64,000 nt of DNA from JADKAV01 sp037045455 (GTDB taxonomy: Bacteria > Actinomycetota > Actinomycetes > S36-B12 > UBA10799), in contig JBAOIN010000012.1 of assembly GCA_037045455.1 (NCBI GenBank), positions 542,116-606,115 on the forward strand, in the 5' to 3' direction. Each line of letters opens with the position of its first letter. Position 1 is the first letter of the stretch. The notes under the pieces were generated by a model. The model did not search any database, was not told where the DNA came from, and saw nothing but the letters and a program-made list of their open reading frames with translations. The position numbers and the translations under genes are program-made. Below are positions 11,715-21,099 of the stretch, piece by piece.

Positions 11715-12077
11715 ATGAAGACGCAGCCGATGGCCGACGACGTTGCCGCCTTTCTCGACTCTGTTCCCGACGAACGACGCCGTGAGGATGCCCGGGCACT
11801 GGCCCAGATCATGGCCGAGGAGACCGGTGCCCAGGCCGTGATGTGGGGCTCGGCGATCATCGGTTTCGGCGACGGTGAGTACACGACGAGCAAGGGTCCG
11901 CAGCCGTGGTTCCGGGTCGGGTTCTCACCGCGCAAAGCGAATCTGGCGCTGTACAACATGCCGGAATCCGACGATGCCCTCGGCCCGCACACCCGGGGCA
12001 AGGGCTGCCTGTACATCAAGGATCTGCGCGGCATCGACGAGCAGACGCTGCGCGACCTCATCCGGAGGACCGCGTGA
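11715..12077 (+). CDS. DUF1801 (YdhG-like) protein
   Basis: 120 aa with the DUF1801 features: an N-terminal helix VAAFLDSVPDERRREDARAL, then EETGAQAVMWGSAIIGFG, GFSPRKANLALYN and GCLYIKDLRGIDEQTLRDLI. This is a small cytosolic domain common in actinobacteria with a predicted nucleic-acid- or ligand-binding fold and no confirmed function. Its stop overlaps the GTG of the following crotonase gene (GTGA), suggesting co-translation. Confidence 0.82.
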   Translation: MKTQPMADDVAAFLDSVPDERRREDARALAQIMAEETGAQAVMWGSAIIGFGDGEYTTSKGPQPWFRVGFSPRKANLALYNMPESDDALGPHTRGKGCLYIKDLRGIDEQTLRDLIRRTA

Positions 12078-12854
12078 AGGTCATCACTGAGCGCCGCGAT
12101 CATGTGTTCCTGATCGGCGTGAACCGTCCCGAAAAGCGCAATGCCTTCGACCTCGAGGTGATCGACGAATTCAGCCGGGCCTACGAGGAACTCGGGACCG
12201 ACCCCGAGTTGCGGGTGGGTGTCGTCCATGCGATCGGCGACCACTTCTCGGCAGGCCTGGATCTGGCCGAAGTGGGACCGCAAGTGGCTCAGGTCGGCCC
12301 GGGGGCTTTGGCCGGCACCTACCGCTACGACCCGTGGGGGATGTGGGCGCCGCCGGTTCCCAAACCCGTGGTGCTGGCCGTCCAGGGCATTTCCTACACG
12401 CTGACGATCGAGTTGGCACTCGCTTCGGACGTCGTGGTGGCCGCCTCGGATGTACGGTTCCGGCAGTTGGAGATCGGACGCGGCATCCTGCCGTTCGGCG
12501 GGGCGACCCTGCGTGCCACCGCACAGTTGGGCTGGGGCAACGCGATGCGGTTCCTGCTGACGGCCGACGAGTTCGGCGCCGATGAGGCCTACCGGATCGG
12601 GCTCGTGCAGGAAGTGGTCGAGCCAGGGCCAGCAACTCGATCGGGCGGTGGCGATCGCGCAGACAATCGCCGAGCAGGCGCCGCTCGGTGTGCAGGAGAC
12701 CCTGGCCAGCGCCCGGATCGCCCGCGACCGCGGCGAGGACGCCGCCCGCGAGCACCTGAAGGAGGCCCTGGCGCGGATTCTGGTCTCCGAGGACGCCGCC
12801 GAGGGCGTGCGCAGCTTCGTCGAGCGGCGGCCGGCCCGGTTCACGGGGAAGTGA
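12074..12854 (+). CDS. Enoyl-CoA hydratase/isomerase (crotonase) family, one frameshift
   Basis: Starts at GTG 12074 overlapping the DUF1801 stop. The crotonase fold is clear: RPEKRNAFDLEVIDEF, the oxyanion segment GDHFSAGLDLAEV, then KPVVLAVQGISYTLTIELALASDVVVAAS. One extra base near 12625 (after VVEPG) moves the C-terminal helices (AVAIAQTIAEQAPLGVQETL) to the next frame, ending at 12854. About 259 aa repaired. Acts on an acyl-CoA in beta-oxidation or a related pathway; exact substrate unknown. Confidence 0.86.
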
Positions 12855-12855
12855 T

Positions 12856-12943
12856 GTCCGGATCTGCAACGCGTTCGGTCTCAAAGGTCCATTTTCCGCC
12901 CCTTCTGACGGTTTTTGCGTCGAACGTGTTGCGGATCCGGACA
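12856..12943. repeat. 88-bp palindromic intergenic element, copy A
   Basis: Begins TGTCCGGATCTGCAA and ends TTGCGGATCCGGACA, with CGTTCG / CGAACG inside the arms, giving a long imperfect hairpin between the 3' ends of two convergent genes. A second element of exactly the same length and same terminal words lies at 18649-18736. The shared ends with diverged centres suggest a REP/BIME-like or mobile palindromic family; a bidirectional terminator function is also possible. Confidence 0.75.
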
Positions 12944-12947
12944 CTGA

Positions 12948-13715
12948 TCAGCGCAGACGACGCCGGCCCCACCGGTCAGCGGCATAGCTGAGCGCCTCGT
13001 CCACACCGAGTTGGCGTGTGGAGTTGCCGACCCGGACCCACAACTGCGGCGGCTGTCCCTTGCCCGGGGTCAGGAAGACCGGGCGGGTGCTCGGGGTGAT
13101 CCGGACGTGGCAGACCTGTTGGCCGCTGAGTTCCGGGAACTCGACTTCGACGCTGGCGGTGGCGGTCGTTCCCAAGGTCTTCGTGAGGTGGTCGCGCAGC
13201 CAGAGTTCGTAGCGGTCGAGGTCCGGCGACTTCATGAATTTGAGGTCTTCGGCCAGGCCCACCGCGTGCCCCTCGTCGTCGACGCCGATCAGCAGATCCC
13301 CACCTCGGGCATTGGCCAGAGCGGCGACCGTCTTTGAGATCACCAACTCGATCTTTTCGTCACGCTGACCGGTGTGCAGATTGCAGCGGGCAGTGGACTT
13401 GAACTCCACGTCCGCGCCCTCCCCAGCTGCCACCAGCTCAGCAGCCGTGCGCTGCGGCTGCCGGGTGAAGTAGCCGACGATCAGCATGACGACGACTGTG
13501 CCGACGATGGCGGCCAGCAGCACGAGCAGCCAGTAGCGCCGGGCGTCCGGGACCAGCAGTGACATCGCCACCGCGCCCAGCTCGGCGCCCACGATGCCGG
13601 ACAGCACCGCCTCCGCCCAGCCGAGCCGGATGCCCACGCCCATGACCCGCCGCATGACCAGACCCAACGTGGCCCCGAAGACCAGTGCGGCGACGAACGC
13701 GAAGCTGGGATGCAC
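12948..13715 (-). CDS. Membrane protein with AlbA_2 (Schlafen-like) domain
   Basis: 255 aa from GTG 13715. The N-terminal ~100 residues hold about three hydrophobic segments (SFAFVAALVFGATLGLVMRR; LSGIVGAELGAVAMSLLVP; WLLVLLAAIVGTVVVMLIVG). The cytoplasmic part is an AlbA_2/Schlafen-like fold: GADVEFKST, ARGGDLLIGVDDEGHAVGL and a final HVRITPSTRPVFL. Stand-alone AlbA_2 domains bind nucleic acid or nucleotides; membrane-anchored forms are less studied. The divergent oxidoreductase starts 21 bp away, so the two share a promoter region. Confidence 0.76.
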   Translation of the reverse strand: MHPSFAFVAALVFGATLGLVMRRVMGVGIRLGWAEAVLSGIVGAELGAVAMSLLVPDARRYWLLVLLAAIVGTVVVMLIVGYFTRQPQRTAAELVAAGEGADVEFKSTARCNLHTGQRDEKIELVISKTVAALANARGGDLLIGVDDEGHAVGLAEDLKFMKSPDLDRYELWLRDHLTKTLGTTATASVEVEFPELSGQQVCHVRITPSTRPVFLTPGKGQPPQLWVRVGNSTRQLGVDEALSYAADRWGRRRLR

Positions 13716-13736
13716 AGGCCAAAGTATGGTGCAGCC

Positions 13737-14726
<990 letters not shown>

Positions 14727-14744
14727 GATCACAGTTCCCGTCAG

Positions 14745-14795
14745 CACCGTTTGCGCGATCGCGCACCGATCCGAACGGTGCAGCGCCAAACGGTG
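14745..14795. repeat. Intergenic inverted repeat
   Basis: CACCGTTTGCGC (14745-14756) faces GCGCCAAACGGTG (14783-14795), complementary with one bulged base; an internal word CCGAACGGTGC adds nested symmetry. It lies between the oxidoreductase stop and the SRPBCC gene and may terminate the former. It does not share the ends of the 88-bp family. Confidence 0.45.
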
Positions 14796-14851
14796 AAGCT
14801 TGCCCGCCCGTCGGAGGATGGCGGCGAACCTCGGCAGACGCTCGCGCTCCT

Positions 14852-15334
14852 GTGCCATGGCTCGCACATGGCAGACGACCCAGTGCCAGCGCCAGCGTCG
14901 AGATCACAGCCCCACCGGAGGTCGTGTATGCGCTGATCACCGACGTGGGCCGGATGGGCGAATGGAGCCCGGAGGCGACCGGGGCAAGCAGTGTCAAAGG
15001 GTCGCTGCAGGTCGGGGACACGTTCCGTGGCCACAACAAGCGCGGCCTGATCCGCTGGTACACCCACTGCACGGTGCGGGAGGCGCAACCTGGCCGCAAG
15101 TTCGTGTTCGACGTCGACTCGGGGCCTATGCCGGTGTCCCGGTGGACCTACACGTTCGAACCCACGGCAACCGGCTGCCGACTGACAGAAACCTGGGACG
15201 ACCGCCGCTTCGGGCCGCTCGGCCCGGTGATCCGGACCGTCGGTTCGGTGATCATCCCCGGCCCGCGCGCGGCGCACAATCAGCAGAACATCGAGATCAC
15301 CCTGCAGCGGCTCAAGGCCGCGGCCGAGAGCTAG
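14852..15334 (+). CDS. SRPBCC family (polyketide cyclase/START-like) protein
   Basis: About 160 aa. ASASVEITAPPEVVYALITDVGRMGEWSPE is the classic beginning of an SRPBCC ligand-binding fold, followed by GDTFRGHNKRG, WTYTFEPTATGCRLTETWDDR and a C-terminal helix NIEITLQRLKAAAES. The start is unclear: GTG 14852 keeps the frame, but ATG 14868 (MADD...) in another frame looks more natural and would need a correction of about two bases near 14880. It binds a hydrophobic ligand; no specific role can be given. It sits 9 bp before the PPK2 gene. Confidence 0.76.
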   Translation: MPWLAHGRRPSASASVEITAPPEVVYALITDVGRMGEWSPEATGASSVKGSLQVGDTFRGHNKRGLIRWYTHCTVREAQPGRKFVFDVDSGPMPVSRWTYTFEPTATGCRLTETWDDRRFGPLGPVIRTVGSVIIPGPRAAHNQQNIEITLQRLKAAAES

Positions 15335-15343
15335 GAGAACGCC

Positions 15344-16246
15344 ATGGCGATGCCGAAGGACGAGCTGAACCAGTTGCGGATCGACCCGGGCGAGCGCTTC
15401 CGGATTGCCGATCATGACGCGGATTGGCTGCCGCCGGGTGCCAAGGATCTGAGCAAGAAGAAGCGCAAGGAGATTGCCGACAAGATGCTGGCGGCGAACA
15501 AGGAGGAACTCGCGCAGGCCCAGGAGTTGCTCTACGCCGACGGCCGCCACAGCGTGCTCATCATCTTCCAGGCCATGGACGCGGCCGGCAAGGACGGCAC
15601 AATCGCGCACGTGATGTCGGGGGTCAATCCGCAGGGCTGCCAGGTCACCTCGTTCAAAGCTCCCAGCAGTGAGGAGTTGTCCCACACGTTCCTGTGGCGC
15701 ACGACGAAGGTCCTGCCCGCCCGCGGCATGATCGGCATCTTCAACCGCTCCTACTACGAGGAGGTGCTGGTCGTGAAGGTGCACCAGGCGATCCTCGACA
15801 AGCAGAACCTGCCGCCGGAGGACGTGCACGAGGACATCTGGAAGCACCGGTACGAGGACATCAACGCCTTCGAAAAGCACCTCGCCCGCAACGGGACCAC
15901 GATCCTGAAGTTCTTCCTCAACGTCAGCAAGGACGAGCAGAAGAAGCGCTTCCTGGAGCGGCTGGACACCCCGGAGAAGAACTGGAAGTTCAGCTCCGGC
16001 GATATCGTCGAGCGCGCGTACTGGGATGACTACATGGCGTCGTTCGAGGAGGCGATCACTGCCACCAGCACCGAATGGGCGCCCTGGTACGTGATCCCGG
16101 CCGACCACAAATGGGCCATGCGGGCCGCCGTCGCGGACATCATCACGACGACCATCAAGGACCTGCCGCTGGAGTACCCGAAGCTGCCCGAGGACGAGGT
16201 CGCGAGGCTGGCGCAGGCGCGGGAGAAGTTGCTGGCCGAAGGGTAG
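15344..16246 (+). CDS. ppk2: Polyphosphate kinase 2 family protein
   Basis: 300 aa PPK2. Walker A region FQAMDAAGKDGT (Lys about residue 83), the lid/Walker B area RGMIGIFNRSYYEEVLVVKVH, and EKNWKFSSGDIVERAYWDDYM are all family signatures. PPK2 enzymes use inorganic polyphosphate to phosphorylate nucleoside mono- or diphosphates, or run the reverse reaction; the class (I, II or III) cannot be fixed by eye, though a single domain of 300 aa fits class I or III. RBS-like AGGAGA (15331-15336) precedes the ATG, and the upstream SRPBCC gene is probably in the same operon. Confidence 0.91.
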   Translation: MAMPKDELNQLRIDPGERFRIADHDADWLPPGAKDLSKKKRKEIADKMLAANKEELAQAQELLYADGRHSVLIIFQAMDAAGKDGTIAHVMSGVNPQGCQVTSFKAPSSEELSHTFLWRTTKVLPARGMIGIFNRSYYEEVLVVKVHQAILDKQNLPPEDVHEDIWKHRYEDINAFEKHLARNGTTILKFFLNVSKDEQKKRFLERLDTPEKNWKFSSGDIVERAYWDDYMASFEEAITATSTEWAPWYVIPADHKWAMRAAVADIITTTIKDLPLEYPKLPEDEVARLAQAREKLLAEG

Positions 16247-16341
16247 GGTGGCGCGGTTTCGGTCACTTTGGCGCCTCAGAGCGGTCGGATCATGACCAGA
16301 ACCGGTTGGCCAGCCGGGGGTCTGGGTGCCACAGTGAGCCC

Positions 16342-17163
16342 ATGCATCTCAACGACGGCCACTCCCTGCCGGCCATCGGTTTCGGCACCTACCCGCTGTC
16401 CGGCAGCAAGGGAACCCAGGCGATCATTTCCGCACTGCACTTCGGATACCGGCTCATCGACACCGCGGTCAACTACGGCAACGAGGCCGAGGTCGGCGAC
16501 GCGATCCGGCGCAGCGGCATCCCGCGCGACGAGATCCAGGTCGCGAGCAAGATCCCGGGTCGCCACCACGGCTACGACGACGCCATCGCCTCCGTGAAGG
16601 GTTCGCTGTCCCGGCTCGGTCTGGACTACACCGATCTGCATCTCATCCACTGGCCCAACCCGCGGGTCGGCAAGTACGGCGAGGCCTGGCAGGCACTGGT
16701 CGACCTGCGCGAGCAAGGACTGGTGCGTTCAATCGGCGTCTCCAACTTCACTGAAGGCCATTTGCAGCGAATCATCGCGGAGTCGGGTGTGACCCCCGTC
16801 GTCAACCAGATCGAGTTGCACCCCCGCTTCCCGCAGGACCACATGCGGGCGGTGCACGAGCGGCTGGGCATCGTGACCGAGGCGTGGAGCCCGATGGGCA
16901 AAGGCCGGGCTCCGCTTGCCGAACCCGCCGTCGTGCACGCGGCGGAACGGTTGGGCGTCAGCCCTGGCCAGGTCATTCTGCGCTGGCACGTGCAACTGGG
17001 CACGTTGCCCATCCCCAAGGCCGCGAGCCCAGAGCACCAGCGTGAGAACCTCGACATTTTCGGCTTCGAGTTGACCGACGAAGAGATGGCAGGGATCGGA
17101 GGTCTTGCGGAGGACGACGGCCGGCTGTTCGGTGGTGACCCGGATTCTCACGAGGAGATGTAG
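16342..17163 (+). CDS. Aldo/keto reductase (AKR, 2,5-diketo-gluconate reductase-like)
   Basis: 273 aa TIM-barrel NADPH oxidoreductase. The catalytic tetrad is visible: D40 and Y45 in LIDTAVNYGN, K70 in VASKIPG, H103 in LHLIHWPNP. Other family marks: IGVSNF, VVNQIELHPRF and IPKAASPEHQRENLDIF. Reduces an aldehyde or ketone; substrate unknown. Starts at ATG 16342, which gives the usual AKR N-terminus (LNDGHSLPAIGFGTY). Its 3' end overlaps the convergent DUF72 gene by 16 bp. Confidence 0.91.
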   Translation: MHLNDGHSLPAIGFGTYPLSGSKGTQAIISALHFGYRLIDTAVNYGNEAEVGDAIRRSGIPRDEIQVASKIPGRHHGYDDAIASVKGSLSRLGLDYTDLHLIHWPNPRVGKYGEAWQALVDLREQGLVRSIGVSNFTEGHLQRIIAESGVTPVVNQIELHPRFPQDHMRAVHERLGIVTEAWSPMGKGRAPLAEPAVVHAAERLGVSPGQVILRWHVQLGTLPIPKAASPEHQRENLDIFGFELTDEEMAGIGGLAEDDGRLFGGDPDSHEEM

Positions 17164-17924
17164 GAGCTCAGAGCCACTGCATCCCACGGCGCAGCGCCGT
17201 CGGCGTCGTTGTCGAAGTACACGTAGGTGTCGCGCTCGGGCTCCAGGCGTTCGGCCCACTGCTGCAGTCGCCCCTGATAGGAGCCGAAGTACAGCTTCTC
17301 CGGCCCGTGCAGCCGGAAGTAGGCGAAGTCGGCGGTCGTCTCGGTGAACTCCGGGAACCGGCCCGCAGTGTCCGCACAGACCAGCGCCACGTTGTAATCC
17401 CGCAGTAGCGGCGCCGCGGCATGCCAGGACTCGTGCCGGGGTTCGAGTGCGTGGCGCAGCCGTCGGGGCACGGGTTCTTCGGTGTAGGGGTTCGGTCGCG
17501 TGGAACGCGCCGCCAGCGCTGCGGCCTCGCCGGAGGTGCGGGGCAGGGTCGCGAGGAAGCCCTCGAGCAACTCCCGGTCGTAGTGCAGGATCTGCGGCAA
17601 CTGCCACAGGAACGGGCCGAGTTTCGCTCCCAGCGCCAGCGGCCCGGAGGCGAAGAAGTTGGCCATTCCAGCCTCCGGATCGTGCAGTTTCTTCAGGTGC
17701 GTGATGTAGCGGCCACCCTTGACGGCGAAGACGAAGCCCTCGGGCGTGGCGTCCCGCCAGCGCGCATACCGTTCTGGACGCTGCAGCGAGTAGAAGGAGC
17801 CGTTGATCTCGGCGCTGTTCATGTGCCGGGCGAGGTAGCTAAGTTCATCGGCCTGCCGCAGTTTCGCCGGGTAGAAGTCACCGCGCCATCGCGGGTACTT
17901 CCAGCCGGAGGTTCCGATGTACAT
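17148..17924 (-). CDS. DUF72 family protein
   Basis: 258 aa from ATG 17924 (MYIGTSGWKYPRWRGDFYP, the standard DUF72 opening). Further marks: EINGSFYSLQRPERYARW, FVFAVKGGRYITH, FLWQLPQI, then EPRHESW and AYFRLHGPEKLYFGSY. A TIM-barrel-like fold of unknown activity, widespread in bacteria. Divergent from the glutamine amidotransferase gene with 36 bp between the start codons, so the promoters overlap. Confidence 0.89.
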   Translation of the reverse strand: MYIGTSGWKYPRWRGDFYPAKLRQADELSYLARHMNSAEINGSFYSLQRPERYARWRDATPEGFVFAVKGGRYITHLKKLHDPEAGMANFFASGPLALGAKLGPFLWQLPQILHYDRELLEGFLATLPRTSGEAAALAARSTRPNPYTEEPVPRRLRHALEPRHESWHAAAPLLRDYNVALVCADTAGRFPEFTETTADFAYFRLHGPEKLYFGSYQGRLQQWAERLEPERDTYVYFDNDADGAAPWDAVALSSYISS

Positions 17925-17960
17925 GACCACACGAGGATCTTTCCTGGGCAGACTGGTTCC

Positions 17961-18647
17961 ATGCGAGCTGTCATCGGGTTGTCGGCCTACGAGGAGCCGG
18001 CGCAGTGGTCGTCGTGGGACACCGAGGCGGTTCTGCTGCACAGCTGGTACTCCGATGCCGTGCGGGCCGTGAATGCAGTGCCGGTGCTGTTGCCTCCGCA
18101 GGAACCCGAGGCGGCCGCCGTCATCGTGGACCGGCTGGACGCCCTGGTGCTCACTGGCGGGCCGGATGTTGATGCCACTTTGTACAACGCGGCTCCGCTC
18201 GAGACCAATGACGAGCCCCGCTCGGCGCGGGATGCCTTCGAGATCGCGTTATACCGTGCAGCCCGTGATGCGGGCCTGCCGGTGCTCGGTATCTGCCGCG
18301 GGTTGCAGGTCATGGCCGTGGCCGAGGATGGTGCCCTGATCCAGCATTTGCCAGAGGTCAGTGACGTGACCCATCGCGTTGAGCGGGGCACGTTCGTGGA
18401 CCACGAGGCCACGTTCCTGGCCGGGTCGCTTGCGCACGACCTGTTCGGCGACTCGTGCGTGGTCAACTCCTCGCATCATCAGGCGGTGGCCGATCCTGGT
18501 CGCCTGCGCATCACAGGTTGGGCGCCAGACCAGACCATCGAGGTGTGCGAGGACCCCTCCGCGCGCTTCCTCATGGGGGTGCAGTGGCATCCGGAGCACA
18601 TGAGCGACACCCGATTGCTGGAGGCGCTGGTGGGTGCAGTCGAGTGA
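17961..18647 (+). CDS. Gamma-glutamyl-gamma-aminobutyrate hydrolase family, class I amidotransferase fold
   Basis: 228 aa peptidase C26/PuuD-like protein. The nucleophile lies in LGICRGLQVMAV (Cys112), the catalytic His-Glu in GVQWHPEHM; the N-terminal IGLSAYEEPAQW and ALVLTGGPDVDATLY are typical. These enzymes hydrolyse gamma-glutamyl bonds, for example gamma-glutamyl-GABA in putrescine breakdown. No other polyamine genes lie nearby, so the substrate is open. The stop is 1 bp before the 88-bp palindromic element copy B. Confidence 0.88.
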   Translation: MRAVIGLSAYEEPAQWSSWDTEAVLLHSWYSDAVRAVNAVPVLLPPQEPEAAAVIVDRLDALVLTGGPDVDATLYNAAPLETNDEPRSARDAFEIALYRAARDAGLPVLGICRGLQVMAVAEDGALIQHLPEVSDVTHRVERGTFVDHEATFLAGSLAHDLFGDSCVVNSSHHQAVADPGRLRITGWAPDQTIEVCEDPSARFLMGVQWHPEHMSDTRLLEALVGAVE

Positions 18648-18648
18648 G

Positions 18649-18736
18649 TGTCCGGATCTGCAAACCGTTCGGCCCAAATCACTGGGATTCGGGGTTTTCG
18701 GCTCCTATTTGGCCGAACGGTTTGCAAATCCGGACA
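18649..18736. repeat. 88-bp palindromic intergenic element, copy B
   Basis: Starts TGTCCGGATCTGCAA and ends TTTGCAAATCCGGACA; inner arm words CCGTTCGGCC and GGCCGAACGG pair as well, so about 30 nt on each side form an imperfect stem. Same length (88 bp) and same end words as copy A at 12856-12943, with a different centre. It fills the gap between the amidotransferase and adenosine deaminase genes. Confidence 0.78.
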
Positions 18737-18753
18737 TGCGATTGGATTGACTC

Positions 18754-19737
18754 GTGTTCGACGACCTCGAAAAGTGTGAATTACACCTGCACCTGGAGGG
18801 CTCGCTGCGGCCCGCCACGATGCAGGCGCTCGCAGCGACGCACGGACTCGACCTCGACCCGGTGGAGCTGGCCGCGGACTATCAGTTCCGGGACTTCCCG
18901 CACTTCATCGAGCTGTTCGTGCGCGGTTTGCGTCTGCTACGCGGGACTGACGACTTCGTGCTCATCACCGAGGCGCTGGCCCAGGAGCTGGTGGCGCAAA
19001 ACGTCCGCTACGCCGAAGTCACGACGACCTACTTCGCCCACCATTCGCACGGCATCGCCGACGAGGATTACAGCGCCGGTCTGGACGAGGGCCGCCGGCG
19101 TGCCGCGGCGATGGGTCTGGAAATCGGTTGGATCGTGGACATTCCGCGAGAGGTGGAACCACCGGAGTCGCAACTCACTGCCAACTTCATCCTCGGCCCC
19201 AATGCTCCCGAAGGAGTCGTGGCGATCGGCTGCGGTGGCAATGAGGCGGACTACCCGCCGGAGTTGTTCGAGGAGTCGTTCGGCCGCGTCCGCGCTGCCG
19301 GCCTCGGTGCAGTGATCCATGCCGGAGAAGTGGCCGGACCGGCCAGTGTCCGGTCGGCGTTGACTCACGCCACCCGCATCGGCCACGGCGTGCGGGCGAT
19401 TGAGGATCCCGCCCTGGTGTTCGAACTGGCGCAGAGCGGCATGGTGCTGGAACTGTGCCCGACCAGCAATGTGCTGCTCGGGGTTGTGCCAAGCCTTGAG
19501 CAGCATCCGATCGGTGCGCTGATCGACGCGGGTGTCCAGGTCACCGTGAATACCGACGATCCGGGTTACTTCGGAACGACGCTGACCGGGGAGCTGCAAA
19601 CGGTGGGCGAGTTGCTCGGGTGGACCCGGGCGGACGTCGCGGCCTCGCAGATCCGGGCCTTCGAGGCATCGAGCATGGCGGTCGAACGCCGGGCCCCGAT
19701 CGTGGCGCGATTGCAGGCCGCTACGTTCGAATCATGA
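18754..19737 (+). CDS. add: Adenosine deaminase family protein
   Basis: 327 aa amidohydrolase-fold protein starting at GTG 18754. Metal site HLHLEGSLRP near the N-terminus, HAGE (19318 region), IGHGVRA and the distal VTVNTDDPGYFGT match adenosine/adenine deaminases. Catalyses hydrolytic deamination of adenosine (or adenine or another purine; the subgroup is not certain) in purine salvage. The stop overlaps the next ATG (ATGA), coupling it to the MaoC-like gene, though no functional link is obvious. Confidence 0.9.
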   Translation: MFDDLEKCELHLHLEGSLRPATMQALAATHGLDLDPVELAADYQFRDFPHFIELFVRGLRLLRGTDDFVLITEALAQELVAQNVRYAEVTTTYFAHHSHGIADEDYSAGLDEGRRRAAAMGLEIGWIVDIPREVEPPESQLTANFILGPNAPEGVVAIGCGGNEADYPPELFEESFGRVRAAGLGAVIHAGEVAGPASVRSALTHATRIGHGVRAIEDPALVFELAQSGMVLELCPTSNVLLGVVPSLEQHPIGALIDAGVQVTVNTDDPGYFGTTLTGELQTVGELLGWTRADVAASQIRAFEASSMAVERRAPIVARLQAATFES

Positions 19738-20768
19738 GCAAGACGAACCCGGGCAACTTCTTCGAGGACTTCCAGCTCGGTCAGGTGATCGAGCACGCCA
19801 CTCCACGGACCGTGACCGAGGGCGATCGCGCGGTGTACGGGGCGCTGTACCCGACCCGTTTCGCGATCCCCTCGTCGGCGGCGTTCGCGACCGCGGTGGG
19901 ACTTGACCCGCATCCGGTCGAGGAACTCATCGGCTTCCACATCGCGTTCGGCAAGACGGTTCCCGACATCTCGCTGAACGCGGTGGCCAATCTCGGGTAC
20001 GCCGAGTGCCGATTCCACCAGCCGGTCGTACCCGGCGACACCCTGCGCACGCGCTCCACCGTGATCGGGCTGAAGGAGAACTCGAACGGCAAGAGCGGTG
20101 TCGTGTACGTGCGCTCGGTCGCGACCAACCAGCGCGACGAGGTGGCCATCGAGTGGGCGCGGTGGGTGATGGTTCGCAAGCGCGACCTCGCAGCTCCCGC
20201 GCCGGAGACCGTGCTGCCCGAACTGGCCAAGGTGGTTGACCCCGCGGACCTCGTGCTACCCGCGGGCCTGGACTTCACCGGGTACGACTTTGCCGCGGCG
20301 GGTGAGCCGCACCAGTTCGACGACTACGAGGTCGGCGAGAAGATCGACCACGTCGACGGCGTGACGCTGACCGACCCGGAGCACATGATGGCCACGCGCT
20401 TGTGGCAGAACACCGCCAAGGTGCACTTCAATACCGAGGCGCGCGAGGATGGTCAGCGGCTGATCTATGGCGGCCACATCATCTCTATGGCACGGGCCCT
20501 GTCCTTCAACGGCTTGGCCAACGCGCAGTTGATCGCGGCGATCAACGCCGGGGCACACGTCTCCCCGGCGTTCGCTGTCGACACCGTCTACGCCTGGTCC
20601 GAGGTGCTGGACAAGGCCGAAACCTCTGCGCCCGGCGTGGGCTCGCTGCGGCTGCGGCTGGTGGCGACGAAGGGCCGCGACGAGTCGATGACCCTGCGCG
20701 GCGAGGATGGCAAGTACGCGCCTGGAGTGCTGCTCGACTTGGACATGTGGGCGCTGATCCCGCGCTAA
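19734..20768 (+). CDS. MaoC-family double hotdog dehydratase
   Basis: 344 aa. Two hotdog halves: FFEDFQLGQVIEHATPRTVTEGD at the N-terminus and FDDYEVGEKIDHVDGVTLTDPEH in the second half, each the start of a MaoC-like dehydratase domain. VNFNT-like KVHFNTEAREDGQRLIYGGHIISMARALSFNG resembles beta-methylmalyl/mesaconyl-CoA hydratase-type proteins. It probably hydrates or dehydrates a CoA thioester; the substrate is inferred only at family level. The ATG overlaps the add stop. Confidence 0.83.
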   Translation: MSKTNPGNFFEDFQLGQVIEHATPRTVTEGDRAVYGALYPTRFAIPSSAAFATAVGLDPHPVEELIGFHIAFGKTVPDISLNAVANLGYAECRFHQPVVPGDTLRTRSTVIGLKENSNGKSGVVYVRSVATNQRDEVAIEWARWVMVRKRDLAAPAPETVLPELAKVVDPADLVLPAGLDFTGYDFAAAGEPHQFDDYEVGEKIDHVDGVTLTDPEHMMATRLWQNTAKVHFNTEAREDGQRLIYGGHIISMARALSFNGLANAQLIAAINAGAHVSPAFAVDTVYAWSEVLDKAETSAPGVGSLRLRLVATKGRDESMTLRGEDGKYAPGVLLDLDMWALIPR

Positions 20769-20779
20769 GCATTCACCCC

Positions 20780-20808
20780 CGCAAATTGCACAAGCGGAGG
20801 AATTTGCG
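20780..20808. terminator. Hairpin after the MaoC gene
   Basis: CGCAAATT (20780-20787) pairs with AATTTGCG (20801-20808) around a 13-nt loop, 11 bp past the stop codon. No T-run follows, so a terminator role is only possible. Confidence 0.35.
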
Positions 20809-20820
20809 CAACGAGCATCA

Positions 20821-20851
20821 TTGCATCAAACCAGATGATGTTATGATGCAA
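20821..20851. promoter_or_regulatory. Dyad operator overlapping a -10 box upstream of vapB
   Basis: TTGCATCA (20821-20828) and TGATGCAA (20844-20851) form an 8-bp dyad ending 2 bp before the antitoxin ATG. A TATGAT hexamer (20842-20847) lies in the right arm and could be the -10 box. This is where a ribbon-helix-helix antitoxin would bind to repress its own operon. Confidence 0.5.
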
Positions 20852-20853
20852 CC

Positions 20854-21099
20854 ATGCGTACCACGGTGACTCTTGACCCGGACACCGAGCAACTGGTCCG
20901 GCGGCGCATGGCCGAACGGGGAATCTCGTTCAAGCAGGCCGTGAACGATCTCATCCGCGTCAACACACAGGCGTCGCAGCCCTTCCGGACCAGGACGTTC
21001 GCTATGGGCCGCAGCGTCATCAACTTGGACAGGGCCTTGTCGGTGGCAGGTGAATTGGAGGACGAGGAACTCGTGCGCCGGATGCGGCTGGGCTCGTGA
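20854..21099 (+). CDS. VapB-like ribbon-helix-helix antitoxin
   Basis: 81 aa. The N-terminus RTTVTLDPDTEQLVRRRMAERGISFKQ is a ribbon-helix-helix DNA-binding motif, and the C-terminal tail (VAGELEDEELVRRMRLGS) would wrap the toxin. Neutralises the adjacent PIN-domain RNase and probably represses the operon through the dyad at 20821-20851. The stop overlaps the toxin GTG start (GTGA), the usual coupling of antitoxin before toxin. Confidence 0.77.
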   Translation: MRTTVTLDPDTEQLVRRRMAERGISFKQAVNDLIRVNTQASQPFRTRTFAMGRSVINLDRALSVAGELEDEELVRRMRLGS

